A DNA stretch of 64,000 bases. Origin: Xestospongia bergquistia. Its lineage: Eukaryota > Porifera > Demospongiae > Haplosclerida > Petrosiidae. Of this stretch, positions 1 through 13,979 are shown piece by piece. Location of the stretch: contig OZ014422.1 of NCBI GenBank assembly GCA_963965975.1, positions 4,301,155-4,365,154 of the forward strand. Direction: 5' to 3'. A model generated the notes under the pieces. That model was not told the origin of the DNA. It saw nothing but the letters and a program-made list of their open reading frames with translations, and searched no databases. A program made the position numbers and the translations under genes. Every line of letters begins with the position of its first letter. The first letter of the stretch is position 1.

Positions 1-3000
1 CAAACCAACTTAATAAACTGTTTATAGCAGTTTACTTAGTTAGTCCCATAGAGTTATTTAGAATGAGCAGTTTACTTTATAAACTTCACTCAATAGTCTA
101 AACCATCTAAAGTCTTTAATTTAAAGACTTTAGAGTGTTAATGCAAACCAACTTACTAAACTGTTAATAGCACTTTATTTAATTAGTTTCATAGAGTCCT
201 TTAGACTGAGCTGTTTACTTTATAAACTTCACTTAATAGTCATAACTTTCTAAAGTCTTCAAATTAAAGACTTTAGAGTGTTAATGCAAAACTTCTTACT
301 AAACTGTTAATAGCAGTTTATTTAGTTAGTCCAACAGAGTCCTTTAGACTGACCAGTTTACTTTATAAAATTTACTCAGTATTCTAAACCTTCTAAATTC
401 TTTAAATTAAAGACTTTAGAGTGTTAATGGAAACCAACTTACTAAACTGTTAATAGCAGTTTATTTAGTTAATCCCATAGATTCCTTTAGACTGAGCTGT
501 TTACTTTATAAACTTCACCCAATAGTCTAAACCTTCTAAAGTCTTTAAATTAAAGACTTTAGAGTGTTAATGCAAACCAACTTACTAAACTGTTATAAGC
601 AGTTTATTTATTTAGTTTCATACAGTCCTTTAGACTGAGCTGTTTACTTTATAAACTTCACTCAATAGTCTAAATCTTCTAAAGTTTTTAAATTAAAGAC
701 TTTAGAGTGTTAATGTAAACCAAATCGCTAAACTGTTAATAACATTTTATTTAGTTAGTCCCATAGAGTCCTTTAGACTGAGCTGTTTACATTATAAACT
801 TCACTCAATAGTCTAAACCTTCTAAAGTCTTTAAATTAAAGACTTTAGAGTGTTAATGCAAACCAACTTACTAAACTGTTAAAAGCAGTTTATTTATTCA
901 GTTTCATAGAGTCCTTTAGACTGAGCTGTTTACATTATAAAGTTCACTCAATAGTCACAACCTTCTAAAGTCTTTAAATTAAAGACTTTAGAGTGTTAAT
1001 GCTAACCAACTTACTAAACTGTTAATAGCAGTTTATTTAGTTAGTCCAAAAGAGTCCTTTAGACTGACCAGTTTACTTTATAAAATTTACTCAGTATTCT
1101 AAACCCTCTAAATTCTTTAAATTAAAGACTTTAGAGTCTTAATGGAAACCAACTTACTAGACTGTTAATAGCAGTTTATTTAGTTAGTCCCATAGATTCC
1201 TTTAGACTGAGCTCTTTACTTTATAAATTTCACTCAATAGTCTAAACCTTCTAAAGTCTTTAAATTAAAGACTTTAGATTGTTAATGCAAACGAACTTAC
1301 TAAACTGTTATAAGCAGTTTATTTATTTAGTTTCATACAGTCCTTTAGACTGAGCTGTTTACTTTATAAACTTCACTCAATAGTCTAAACCTTCTAAAGT
1401 CTTTAAATTAAAGACTTTAGAGTGTTAATGCAAACCAACTTATTAAACTGTCAAAAAAAGTTTATTTATTTAGTTTCATAGAGTCCTTTAGACTGAGCTG
1501 TTTACATTATAACGTTCACTCAATAGTCACAACCTTCAAAAGTCTTTAAATTAAAGACTTTAGAGTGTTAATGCAAACCAACTTACTAAACTGTTAATAG
1601 CAGTTTATTTCGTTCGTCCTATAGACTCCTTTAGACTGACCAGTTTACTTTATAAAATTTACTCAGTATTCTAAACCTTCTAAATTCTTTAAATTAAAGA
1701 CCTTAGAGTGTTAATGGAAACCAAATTACTAAACTGTTAATAGCAGTTTATTTAGTTAGTCCCATAGAATCCTTTAGACTGAGCTGTTTACTTTATAAAC
1801 TTCACTCAATAGTCTAAACCTTCTAAAGTGTTTAAATTAAAGACTTTAGAGTGTTAATGCAAACGAACTTACTAAACTGTTATAAGCAGTTCATTTATTT
1901 AGTTTCATACACTCCTTTAGACTGAGCTGTTTACTTCATAAACTTCACTCAATAGTCTAAACCTTCTAAAGTCTTTAAATTAAAGACTTTAGAGTGTTAA
2001 TGCAAACCAACTTATTAAACTGTTAAAAGCAGTTTATTTATTTAGTTTCATAGAGTCCTTTAGACTGAGCTGTTTAGATTATAACGTCACTCAATAGTCA
2101 CAACCTTCTAAAGTCTTTAAATTAACGGTCTTAGAGTGTTAATGCAAACCAACTTACTAAACTGTTAATAGCAGTTTATTTCGTTAGTCCTATAGACTCC
2201 TTTAGACTGACCAGTTTACTTTATAAAATTTACTCAGTATTCTAAAACATCTAAATTCTTTAAATTAAAGACCTTAGAGTGTTAATGGAAACCAAATTAC
2301 TAAACTGTTAAGAGCAGTTTATTTAGTTAGTCCAATAGATTCCTTTAGACTGAGCTGTTTACTTTATAAACTTCACTCAATAGTCTAAACCTTCTAAAGT
2401 CTTTAAATTAAAGACTTTAGAGTGTTAATGCAAACGAACTTACTAAACTGTTATAAGCAGTTCATTTATTTAGTTTCATACACTCCTTTAGACTGAGCTG
2501 TTTACTTTATAAACTTCACTCAATAGTCTAAACCTTCTAAAGTCTTTAAATTAAAGACTTTAGAGTGTTAATGCAAACCAACTTATTAAACTGTTAAAAG
2601 CAGTTCATTTATTTAGTTTCATAGAGTCCATTAGACTGAGCTGTTTAGATTATAACGTCACTCAAGAGTCACAACCTTCTAAAGTCTTTAAATTAACGAT
2701 CTTAGAGTGTTAATGCAAACCAACTTACTAAACTGTTAATAGCAGTTTATTTCGTTAGTCCTATAGAGTCCTTTAGACTGACCAGTTTACTTTATAAAAT
2801 TTACTCAATAGTCTAAACCTTCTAAAGTCTTTCAATTAAAGACTTAGGGTGTTAATGCAAACCAACATACTTAACTGTTAATAGCACTTTATTTATTTAG
2901 TTTCATAGAGTCCTTTAGACTGAGCTGTTTACTTTATAAAATTCACTAAATAGTCTAAACCTTCTATGTCTTTAAATTAAAGACTTTAAAGTGTTAATGC

Positions 3001-3142
3001 AAACCAACTTGCTAAACTGTTACTAACAGTTTAATTAGTTAGTCCCATAGAGTCCTTTATACTGAGTAGTTTACATTATAAACTTCACTCAATAGTCTAA
3101 ACCTTCTAAAGTCTTTAATTTAAAGACTTTTGAGTGTTAATG
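1..3142 (+). repeat. Higher-order segment A (22 monomers)
   Basis: The segment opens with a distinctive monomer (AATAAACTGTTTATAGCAG, then GAGTTATTTAGAATGAGCAG) that recurs at 3143 and 5570; a close relative lies at 7140. Bases 1 to about 400 match 3143 to about 3540 (offset 3142). Bases from about 1050 to 3142 match 3477-5569 (offset 2427). Bases 1 to about 1000 match 5570 to about 6570 (offset 5569). All offsets are whole numbers of monomers, so the copies arose by unequal exchange or a similar in-register process. The window starts inside the array, so the true left limit of the unit is unknown. Confidence 0.85.
1000..2800 (+). repeat. Four-monomer higher-order repeat, about 571 bp, in segment A
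   Basis: GACCAG-type monomers recur at 1066, 1638, 2209 and 2780, spacings of 572, 571 and 571 bp. Between them the order is constant: a GTCCCATAGATTCC/GAGCT(G/C)T type (GTCCAATAG in the third cycle), a TATAAGCAG/GTTTCATACA type, then a GTTTCAT/ATTATAACG/GTCACAACC type. This is a true higher-order repeat nested inside the larger segment. Confidence 0.8.
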
Positions 3143-5569
3143 CAAACCAACTTAATAAACTGTTTATAGCAGTTTACTTAGTTAGTCCCATAGAGTTATT
3201 TAGAATGAGCAGTTTACTTTATAAACTTCACTCAATAGTCTAAACCATCTAAAGTCTTTAATTTAAAGACTTTAGAGTGTTAATGCAAACCAACTTACTA
3301 AACTGTTAATAGCACTTTATTTAATTAGTTTCATAGAGTCCTTTAGACTGAGCTGTTTACTTTATAAACTTCACTTAATAGTCATAACTTTCTAAAGTCT
3401 TCAAATTAAAGACTTTAGAGTGTTAATGCAAAACTTCTTACTAAACTGTTAATAGCAGTTTATTTAGTTAGTCCAACAGAGTCCTTTAGACTGACCAGTT
3501 TACTTTATAAAATTTACTCAGTATTCTAAACCCTCTAAATTCTTTAAATTAAAGACTTTAGAGTCTTAATGGAAACCAACTTACTAGACTGTTAATAGCA
3601 GTTTATTTAGTTAGTCCCATAGATTCCTTTAGACTGAGCTCTTTACTTTATAAATTTCACTCAATAGTCTAAACCTTCTAAAGTCTTTAAATTAAAGACT
3701 TTAGATTGTTAATGCAAACGAACTTACTAAACTGTTATAAGCAGTTTATTTATTTAGTTTCATACAGTCCTTTAGACTGAGCTGTTTACTTTATAAACTT
3801 CACTCAATAGTCTAAACCTTCTAAAGTCTTTAAATTAAAGACTTTAGAGTGTTAATGCAAACCAACTTATTAAACTGTCAAAAAAAGTTTATTTATTTAG
3901 TTTCATAGAGTCCTTTAGACTGAGCTGTTTACATTATAACGTTCACTCAATAGTCACAACCTTCAAAAGTCTTTAAATTAAAGACTTTAGAGTGTTAATG
4001 CAAACCAACTTACTAAACTGTTAATAGCAGTTTATTTCGTTCGTCCTATAGACTCCTTTAGACTGACCAGTTTACTTTATAAAATTTACTCAGTATTCTA
4101 AACCTTCTAAATTCTTTAAATTAAAGACCTTAGAGTGTTCATGGAAACCAAATTACTAAACTGTTAATAGCAGTTTATTTAGTTAGTCCCATAGATTCCT
4201 TTAGACTGAGCTGTTTACTTTATAAACTTCACTCAATAGTCTAAACCTTCTAAAGTGTTTAAATTAAAGACTTTAGAGTGTTAATGCAAACGAACTTACT
4301 AAACTGTTATAAGCAGTTCATTTATTTAGTTTCATACACTCCTTTAGACTGAGCTGTTTACTTCATAAACTTCACTCAATAGTCTAAACCTTCTAAAGTC
4401 TTTAAATTAAAGACTTTAGAGTGTTAATGCAAACCAACTTATTAAACTGTTAAAAGCAGTTTATTTATTTAGTTTCATAGAGTCCTTTAGACTGAGCTGT
4501 TTAGATTATAACGTCACTCAATAGTCACAACCTTCTAAAGTCTTTAAATTAACGATCTTAGAGTGTTAATGCAAACCAACTTACTAAACTGTTAATAGCA
4601 GTTTATTTCGTTAGTCCTATAGAGTCCTTTAGACTGACCAGTTTACTTTATAAACTTTACTCAGTATTCTAAAACATCTAAATTCTTTAAATTAAAGACC
4701 TTAGAGTGTTAATGGAAACCAAATTACTAAACTGTTAAGAGCAGTTTATTTAGTTAGTCCAATAGATTCCTTTAGACTGAGCTGTTTACTTTATAAACTT
4801 CACTCAATAGTCTAAACCTTCTAAAGTCTTTAAATTAAAGACTTTAGAGTGTTAATGCAAACGAACTTACTAAACTGTTATAAGCAGTTCATTTATTTAG
4901 TTTCATACACTCCTTTAGACTGAGCTGTTTACTTTATAAACTTCACTCAATAGTCTAAACCTTCTAAAGTCTTTAAATTAAAGACTTTAGAGTGTTAATG
5001 CAAACAAACTTATTAAACTGTTAAAAGCAGTTCATTTATTTAGTTTCATAGAGTCCATTAGACTGAGCTGTTTAGATTATAACGTCACTCAAGAGTCACA
5101 ACCTTCTAAAATCTTTAAATTAACGATCTTAGAGTGTTAATGCAAACCAACTTACTAAACTGTTAATAGCAGTTTATTTCGATAGTCCTATAGAGTCCTT
5201 TAGACTGACCAGTTTACTTTATAAAATTTACTCAATAGTCTAAACCTTCTAAAGTCTTTAAATTAAAGACTTAGAGTGTTAATGCAAACCAACATACTTA
5301 ACTGTTAATAGCACTTTATTTATTTAGTTTCATAGAGTCCTTTAGACTGAGCTGTTTACTTTATAAAATTCACTAAATAGTCTAAACCTTCTATGTCTTT
5401 AAATTAAAGACTTTAAAGTGTTAATGCAAACCAACTTGCTAAACTGTTACTAACAGTTTAATTAGTTAGTCCCATAGAGTCCTTTATACTGAGTAGTTTA
5501 CATTATAAACTTCACTCAATAGTCTAAACCTTCTAAAGTCTTTAATTTAAAGACTTTTGAGTGTTAATG
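3143..5569 (+). repeat. Higher-order segment B (17 monomers)
   Basis: Near-identical to segment A but five monomers (715 bp) shorter. It follows the start of A as far as the variant CCAACAGAG near 3472, then switches, between about 3475 and 3533, to the A sequence five monomers further on (the variant CCCTCTAAATTC and the GTCTTAATGG that follows). The switch falls within a GACCAG-type monomer, which is what an in-register exchange between two monomers of the same subtype would leave. Confidence 0.85.
3480..5230 (+). repeat. Four-monomer higher-order repeat in segment B
   Basis: Second copy of the tetramer block. GACCAG-type monomers lie at 3493, 4065, 4636 and 5207, again 571-572 bp apart, with the same subtype order. 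Each tetramer here resembles the tetramer 2427 bp to its left more than its own neighbours, so the tetramer formed first and the larger duplication followed. Confidence 0.8.
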
Positions 5570-7139
5570 CAAACCAACTTAATAAACTGTTTATAGCAGT
5601 TTACTTAGTTAGTCCCATAGAGTTATTTAGAATGAGCAGTTTACTTTATAAACTTCACTCAATAGTCTAAACCATCTAAAGTCTTTAATTTAAAGACTTT
5701 AGAGTGTTAATGCAAACCAACTTACTAAACTGTTAATAGCACTTTATTTAATTAGTTTCATAGAGTCCTTCAGACTGAGCTGTTTACTTTATAAACTTCA
5801 CTTAATAGTCACAACTTTCTAAAGTCTTTAAATTAAAGACTTTAGAGTGTTAATGCAAAACTTCTTACTAAACTGTTAATAGCAGTTTATTTAGTTAGTC
5901 CAACAGAGTCCTTTAGACTGACCAGTTTACTTTATAAAATTTACTCAGTATTCTAAACCTTCTAAATTCTTTAAATTAAAGACTTTAGAGTGTTAATGGA
6001 AACCAACTTACTAAACTGTTAATAGCAGTTTATTTAGTTAATCCCATAGATTCCTTTAGACTGAGCTGTTTACTTTATAAACTTCACCCAATAGTCTAAA
6101 CCTTCTAAAGTCTTTAAATTAAAGACTTTAGAGTGTTAATGCAAACCAACTTACTAAACTGTCATAAGCAGTTTATTTATTTAGTTTCATACAGTCCTTT
6201 AGACTGAGCTGTTTACTTTATAAACTTCACTCAATAGTTTAAATCTTCTAAAGTTTTTAAATTAAAGACTTTAGAGTGTTAATGTAAACCAAATCGCTAA
6301 ACTGTTACTAACATTTTATTTAGTTAGTCCCATAGAGTCCTTTAGACTGAGCTGTTTACATTATAAACTTCACTCAATAGTCTAAACCTTCTAAAGTCTT
6401 TAAATTAAAGACTTTAGAGTGTTAATGCAAACCAACTTACTAAACTGTTAAAAGCAGTTTATTTATTTAGTTTCATACAGTCCTTTAGACTGAGCTGTTT
6501 ACATTACAAAGTTCACTCAATAGTCACAACCTTCTAAAGTCTTTAAATTAAAGACTTTAGAGTGTTAATGCAAACCAACTTACTAAACTGTTAATAGCAA
6601 TTTATTTCGTTAGTCCTATAGAGTCCTTTAGACTGACCAGTTTACTTTATAAAATTTACTCAATAGTCTAAACCTTCTAAAGTCTTTAAATTCAAGACTT
6701 AGAGTGTTAATGCAAACCAACATACTAAACTGTTAATAGTAGATTATTTAGTTAGTCCCATAGAGTCCTTTAGACTTAGCAGTTTACTTTATAAACTTCA
6801 CTCAATAGTCTAAACCTTCTAAAGTCTTCACTTAAAGACTTTAGAGTGTTAATGCAAACCAACTTACTAAACTGTTAATAGCACTTTATTTGTTTAGTTT
6901 CATACAGTCCTTTAGACTGAGCTGTTTACTTTATAAACTTAACTAAATAGTCTAAACCTTCTATGTCTTTAAATTAAAGACTTTAGAGTGTTAATGCAAA
7001 CCAACTTGCTAAACTGTTACTAACAGTTTAATTAGTTACTCCCGTAGAGTCCTTTATACTGAGCTGTTCACATTATAAACTTCACTCAATAGTCTAAACC
7101 TTCTAAAGTTTTTAATTTAAAGACTTTTGAGTGTTAATG
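5570..7139 (+). repeat. Higher-order segment C (11 monomers)
   Basis: It follows segment A from its first base for about 1,000 bp, including the rare GTAAACCAAATCGC monomer. It then passes directly to sequence matching A near 2720-2870 (TTTCGTTAGTCCTATAGAG, CAATAGTC, CCAACATACT). It ends with the same closing monomers (CTTCTATGTCTTT, then CTTGCTAAACTGTTACTAAC, then GACTTTTGAG). It lacks the four-monomer block repeats of A and B but has one additional monomer near 6720-6840. It looks like the unexpanded version of the same segment, or a contracted one. Confidence 0.75.
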
Positions 7140-10100
7140 CAAACCAACTTAATAAACTGTTTATAGCAGTTTACTTAGTTAGTCCCATAGAGTCCTTTAG
7201 AATGAGCAGTTTACTTTATAATCTTCACTCAATAGTCTAAACCTTCTAAAGTCTTTAATTTAAAGACTTTAGAGTGTTAATGCAAACCAACTTACTAAAC
7301 TGTTAATAGCACTTTATTTAATTAGTTTCATACAGTCCTTTAGACTGAGCTGTTTACTTTATAAACTTCACTTAATAGTCTAAACCTTCTAAAGTCTTTA
7401 AATTAAAGACTTTAGAGTGTTAATGCAAACCACCTTACTAAACTGTTAATAGCAGTTTATTTCATTAGTCCTATAGAGTCCTTTAGCTTGAGCAGTTCAC
7501 TTTATAAAGTTTACTCAATAGTCTAAACCTTCTAAAATCTTTAAATTAAAGACTTTAGAGTGTTAATGCAAACCAACTTACTAAACTGTTAGTAGCAGTT
7601 TATTTATTTAGTTTCATAGAGTCCTTTAGACTGAGCTGTTTACTTTATAAACTTCACTCAATTGTCACCACCTTCTAAAGTCTTTAAATTAAAGACTTTA
7701 AAGTTTTAACGCAAACCAACATAATGAACTGTTAATAGCAGTTTATTTCGTTAGTCCCATAGAGTTCTTTAGATTGAGCAGTTCATTTTATCAACATTAC
7801 TCAATAGTCTAAACCTTCTAAAGTCTTTAAATTAAAGACATTAGAGTGTTTATGCAAACAAACTTACTAAACTGTTAATAGCAGTTTATTTATTTAGTTT
7901 CATAGAGTCCTTTAGACTGAGCTGTTTACTTTATAAACTTCACTCAATAGTCACAAATTTCTAAAGCCTTTAAATTAAAGACTTTAGAGTGTTAATGCAA
8001 GCCAACTTACTAAACTATTAATAGCAGTTTATTTACCAAGTCCCATAGTGTCCTTTAGACAGACCAGTTTACATTATAAAATTTACTCAGTATTCTAAAA
8101 CTTCTAATGTCTTTAAATTAAAGTCTTTAGAGTGTTAATGCAAACCAACTTACTAAACTCTTAATAGTAGCTTATTTAGTTACTCCCATAGAGTCCTTTA
8201 GACTGACCTGTTTACTTTATAAACTTCACTCAATAGTCTAAACCTTCTAAAGTCTTTAAATTAAAGACTTTAGAGTGTTAATGCAAAACAACTTACTAAA
8301 CTGTTAATAGCAGTTTATTTCATTAGTCCCATAGATACCTTTAGACTGAGCAGTTTCCTCTATAAAATTTACTCAACAGTCCAAACATTCTAAAGTCTTT
8401 AATTTAAAGACTTTAGAGTGTTAATGCAAGCCAACTTACTAAACTGTTAGTAGCAATTTATTTACTTTGTCCCATAGAGTCCTTTAGACTAAGCTCTTTA
8501 TATTATAAAATTCATTCAATAGTCTAAACCTTCTAAACACTTTAATTTAAAGACTTTAGAGTGTTAATGTAAAACAACTTACTAAACTGTTAATAGCAGT
8601 TTATTTCATTAGTCCCATAGATACCTTTAGACTGAGCAGTTTCCTTTATAAAATTTACTCAACAGTCCAAAAATTCTAAAGACTTTAAATTAAAGACTTT
8701 AGAGTGTTAATGCAAACCAACTTACTAAAATGTTAATACTACTTTATTTGATTAGTCCCATAGAGTCCTTTACACTTAGCATTTCACTTAATAAAATTTA
8801 CTCAATAGTGTAAACCTTCTAAAGTCTTTAAATTAAATTTTAGAGTGTTAACGCACACCAACTTACTAAACTGTTAATAGCAGTTTATTTAGTTAGTCCC
8901 ATAGAGTCTTTTAGACTGAGCTGATTACATTATAAACTTCACTCAATAGTCTAAACATTCTAAAGTCTTTAATTTAAAGACTTTAGAGTGTTAATGCAAA
9001 CCAACTTACTAAACTGTTAATAGCACTTTATTTAATTAGTTTCATAGAGTCATTTAGACTGAGCTGTTTACTTTATAAAATTCACTTAATAGTCACAAAA
9101 TTCTAAAGTCATTAAATTAAAGACTTTAGAGTGTTAATGCAAACCTACTTACCAAACTGTTAATAGCAGTTTATTTAGTTAGTCCCGTAGAGTCCTTTAG
9201 ACTGACCAGTTTACTTTATAAAATTTACTCAGTATTCTAAACCTTCTAAATTCGTTAAATTAAAGACTTCAGAGTGTTAATCGAAACCAACTTACTAAAC
9301 TGTTAATAGCAGTTTATTTAGTCAGTCCCACAGAGTCCTTTAGTCTGAGCTGTTTACATTGTAAACTTCACTCAATAGTCTAAACCTTCTAAACTCTTTA
9401 ATTTAAAGGCTTTAGAGTGTTAATGCAAACAAACTTACTAAACTTTTATAGCAGATTATTTACTTTGTCCCATAGAGTCCTTTAGACTAAGCGCTCACTT
9501 TATAAAATTCACTCAATAGTCTAAACCTTCTAAATTCTTTAAATTAAAGACTTTAGAGTGTTAATGCTAACAAACTTACTAAACTGTTAATGGCACTTTA
9601 TTTAATTTTTTCATAGAGTCCTTTCGACTGAGCTGTTTACTTTATAAAATTCACTTAATAGTCACAACTTTCTAAAGTCATTAAATTAAAGACTTTAGAG
9701 TGTTAATGCAAACCTACTTACTAAACTGTTAATAGCAGTTTATTTAGTTAGTCCCATAGAGTCGTTTAGACTGACCAGTGTACTTTATAAAATTTACTCA
9801 GTATTCTAAACCTTCTGAATTCTTTCAATTAAAGACTTTAGAGTGTGAATGGAAACCAACTTACTAAACTGTTAATAGCAGTTCATTTAGTTAGTCCCAT
9901 AGAGTCCTTTAGACTGAGCTGTTTACTTTATAAACTTCACTCAATAGTCTAAACCTTCTAAAGTCTTTAAATTAATGACTTTAGAGTGTTAATACAAACC
10001 AACTTACTAAACTGTTATAAGCAGTTTATTTATTTAGTTTCATACAGTCCCTTAGACTGAGCTGTTTACTTTATAAACTTTACTCAATAGTCTAAACCTT

Positions 10101-13100
10101 CTAACGTCTTTAAATTAAAGACTTTAGAGTGTTAATGCAAACCAACTTGCTAAACTGTTAATAAAACTTTATTTAGTCAGTCCTATAGAGTCCTTCATAC
10201 TGAGCTGTTTACATTATAAACTTCACTCAATAGTCTAAACCTTCTAAACTCTTTAATTTAAAGAGTTTAGAGTGTTAATGCAAACCAACTTACTAAACTG
10301 TTATAGCAGATTATTTACTTTGTGCCATAGAGTCCTTTAGACTAAGCTCTCACTTTATAAAATTCACTCAATAGTCTAAACCTTCTAAAGACTTTAAATT
10401 AAAGACTTTAGAGTGTTAATGCAAAACAACTTACTAAACTGTTAATAGCAGTTTATTTCATTAGTGCCATAGATCCTTTAGACTGAGCAGTTTACTTTAT
10501 AAAGTTTACTCAATAGTCTAAACCTTCTAAAGTCTTTAAATAAAAGACATTAGAGAGTTAATGCAAACCAACTTACTAAACTGTTAATAGCAGTTTATTT
10601 ATTTAGTTTCATAGAGTCATTTGGACTGAGCTGTTTACTTTACAAACTTCACTCAATAGTCACCAATTTCTAAAGTCTTTAAATTAAAGAATTAGAGTGT
10701 TAATGCAAACAAACTTACTAAACTATTAATAGCAGTTTATTTAGTTAGTCCCATAGAGTCCTTTAGACTGACCAGTTTACATTATAAAATTTACTTAGTA
10801 TTCTAAACCTTCTAAAGTCTTTCTATTAAAGTGTTTAGAGTGTTAATGCAAAGCAACTTACTAAACTATTCATAGCTGTTTATTTAGTTACTCCCATAGA
10901 GTCCTTTAGACTGAGCTTTTTACTTTACAAACTTCACTCAATAGTCTAAACCTTCTAAAGTCTTTAAATTAAAGACTTTAGAGTGTTAATGCAAACCAAC
11001 TTAATAAACTGTTAATAGCAGTTTATTTCGTTAGATCCATAGAGTCCTTTGGACTGACCAGTTTACTTTATAAAATTTACTCAATAGTGTAAACCTTCTA
11101 AAGTCTTTAAATTAAGGACTTAGAGTGTAATGCAAACCAACTTACTACACTGTTAATAGCAGTTTATTTAGTTAGTCCCATAGAGTCCTTTAGACTGAGC
11201 TGTTTACATTATAAACTTCACTCAATAGTCTAAACCTTCTAAACTCTTCAGTTTAAAGACTTTAGAGTTTTTATGCAAACCAACTTACTAAACTGTTAAT
11301 AGCACTTTATTTATTTAGTTTCAAAGAGTCCTTTAGACAGAGCTTTTTACTTTATAAACTTCACTCAATAGTCTAAACCTTCTAACCTCTTTAAATTAAA
11401 GACTTTAGAGTGTTAATGCAAACCAACTTGCTAAACTGTTAATAAAAGTTTATTTAATTAATCCCATAGAGTCCTTTAGACTGAACTGTTTACATTATAA
11501 ACTTCAGTCAATAGTCTAAACCTTCTAAAGTCTTTAATTTAAAGAGTTTAGAGTGTTAATGAAACCAACTTACTACACTGTTAATATTAGTTTATTTAGT
11601 TAGTCCCATAGAGTCCTTTAGACTGAGCTGTTTACTTTATAAACTTCACTCAGTAGTCTAACCCTTCCAAAGTCTTTAAATTAAAGACTTTAGAGTGTTA
11701 ATGCAAACCAACTTACTAAACTGTTAAAAGAAGTTTATTTATTTAGTTTCATACAGTCCTTTAGACTAAGCTGTTTACTTTATAAACATCACTCAATAGT
11801 CTAAACCTTTTAACGTCTTTAAATTAAAGACTTTAGAGTGTTAATGCAAACCAACTTGCTAAACTGTTAATAACACTTTATTTAGTTTGTCCCATAGAGT
11901 CCTTTAGACTGAGCAGTTTACATTATAAACTTCACTCAATAGTCTAAACCTTCTAAACACTTTAATTTAAAGAGTTTATAGTGTTAATGCAAACCAACTT
12001 ACTAAACTATTAATAGCAGTTTATTTACTTTGTCCCATAGAGTCCTTTAGACTAAGCTCATTACTTTATAAACTTCACTCAATAGACTAAACCTTCTAAA
12101 CACTTTAATTTAAAGACTTTAGAGTGTTAATGCAAAACAACTTACTAAAATGTTAATAGTAGTTTATTTCATTAGTCCCATAGAGTCCTTAAGACTGAGC
12201 AGTTTACTTTATAAACTTTACTAAACAGTCCAAACATTCTAAAGTCTTTTAATTAAAGACTTTAGAGTGTTAAAGCAAACCAACTTACTAAACTGTTAAT
12301 ACTTGTTTATTTCATTAGTCCCATAGAGTCCTTTAGACTTAGCAGTTCACTTCATAAAAATTACTCAGTTTTCTAAACCTTCTAAAGTCTTTAAATTAAA
12401 GACTTTAGAATGTTAATGCAAACCAACTTACTAAACTGTTAACAGCAGTTTATTTATTTAGTTTCAAAGAGTCCTTTAGACTGAGCTGTTTACTTTACAA
12501 ACTTCACTCAATTGTCCCAACCTTCTAAAGTCTTTAAATTAAAGACATTAGAGTTTTAATGCAAACCAACTGAATGTACTGTTAATAACAGATTATTTAG
12601 TTACTCCCATAGAGTCCTTTACACTGAGCAGTTTACTTTATCAACAATACTCAATAGTCTAAACCTTCTTAAGTCTTTAAATTAAAGACTTTAGAGTGTT
12701 AATGCAAACCTACTTCCTAAACTGTTAATAGCACTTTATTCATTTAGTTTCATAGAGTCCTTTAGACTGAGCTGTTTACTTTATAAACTTCACTAAATAG
12801 TCTAAACCTTCTAACGTCTTTAAATTAAATACTTTAGAGTCTTAATGCAAACCAACTTGCTAACCTGTTAATAACAGTTTATTTAGTTAGTCCCATAGAT
12901 TCCTTTAGACGGAGCTGTTTACATTATAAACTTCACTCAATAGTCTAAACCTTCTAAAGTCTTTAATTTAAAGACTTTAGAGTGTTAATGCTAACAAACT
13001 TACTAAACTGTTAATAGCAGTTTATTTAGTTAGTCCATAGAGTCCTTTAGACTGACCAGTTTACTTTATAAAATTTACTCAGTCTTCTAAACCTTCTAAA

Positions 13101-13950
13101 GTCTTTAAATTAAAGACTTTAGAGTGTTAATGCAAACCAACTTACTAAACTGTTAATAGCAGTTTATTTGGTCAGTGCCATAGAGTCCTTTAGACTGAGC
13201 TGTTTACTTTATAAAATTCACACAATAGTCTAAACCTTCTAAAGTCTTTAAATTAAAGACTTTAGTGTGTTAATGCAATCCAACTTACTAAACAGTTAAT
13301 AGCAGTTTATTTATTTAGTTTCATAGAGTCCTTTAGACTGAGCTGTTTACTTTATAAACTTCACTCAATAGTCTAAACCTTCTAAAGTCTTTAAATTAAA
13401 GACTTTAGAGTGTTAATGCAAAGCAACTTCCTAAACTGTTAATAACATTTCATTTAGTTAGTCCCATAGAGTCCTTTAGACTGAGCTCTTTACATTATAA
13501 TCTTCACTCAATAGTCTAAACCTTCTAAACTCTTTAATTTAAAGACTTTAGAGTGTTAGTGCAAACCAACTTACTAAACTGTTAATAGCAGTTTCTTTTG
13601 TTAGTCCCATAGAGTCCTTAGACTGAGCTGTTTACATTATAAACTTCACTCAATAGTCTAAACCTTCTAAACACTTTAATTTAAAGACTTTAGAGTGTTA
13701 ATGCACACCAACTTGCTAAACTGTTAAAAACAGTTTATTTAGTTAGTCCCATAGAGTCCTTAGACTGAGCTGTTTACATTATAAACCTCACTCAATAGTC
13801 TAAACCCTCTAAAGTCTTTAATTCAAAGAGTTTAGAGTGTTAATGCAAACCAACTTACTAAACTGTTAATAGCAGTTTATTTAGTTAGTCCCATAGAGTC
13901 CTTTAGACTGAGCTGTTTACTTTATAAACTTCACTCAATAGTCTAAACCT

Positions 13951-13979
13951 TCTAAAGTCTTTAATTTAAAGACTTTAGA
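13951..13979. repeat. 29-bp near-palindrome of the monomer (example, left arm)
   Basis: Arms TCTAAAGTCTTTAA and TTAAAGACTTTAGA flank a single central T. The two 14-bp arms are exact reverse complements. The same dyad, with A or T in the centre, is recognisable in nearly every monomer of both arms and is one of the more conserved parts of the monomer. The arms carry TTAA at the centre of symmetry. It could extrude as a hairpin or bind a dimeric protein; neither is shown by sequence alone. Confidence 0.85.
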
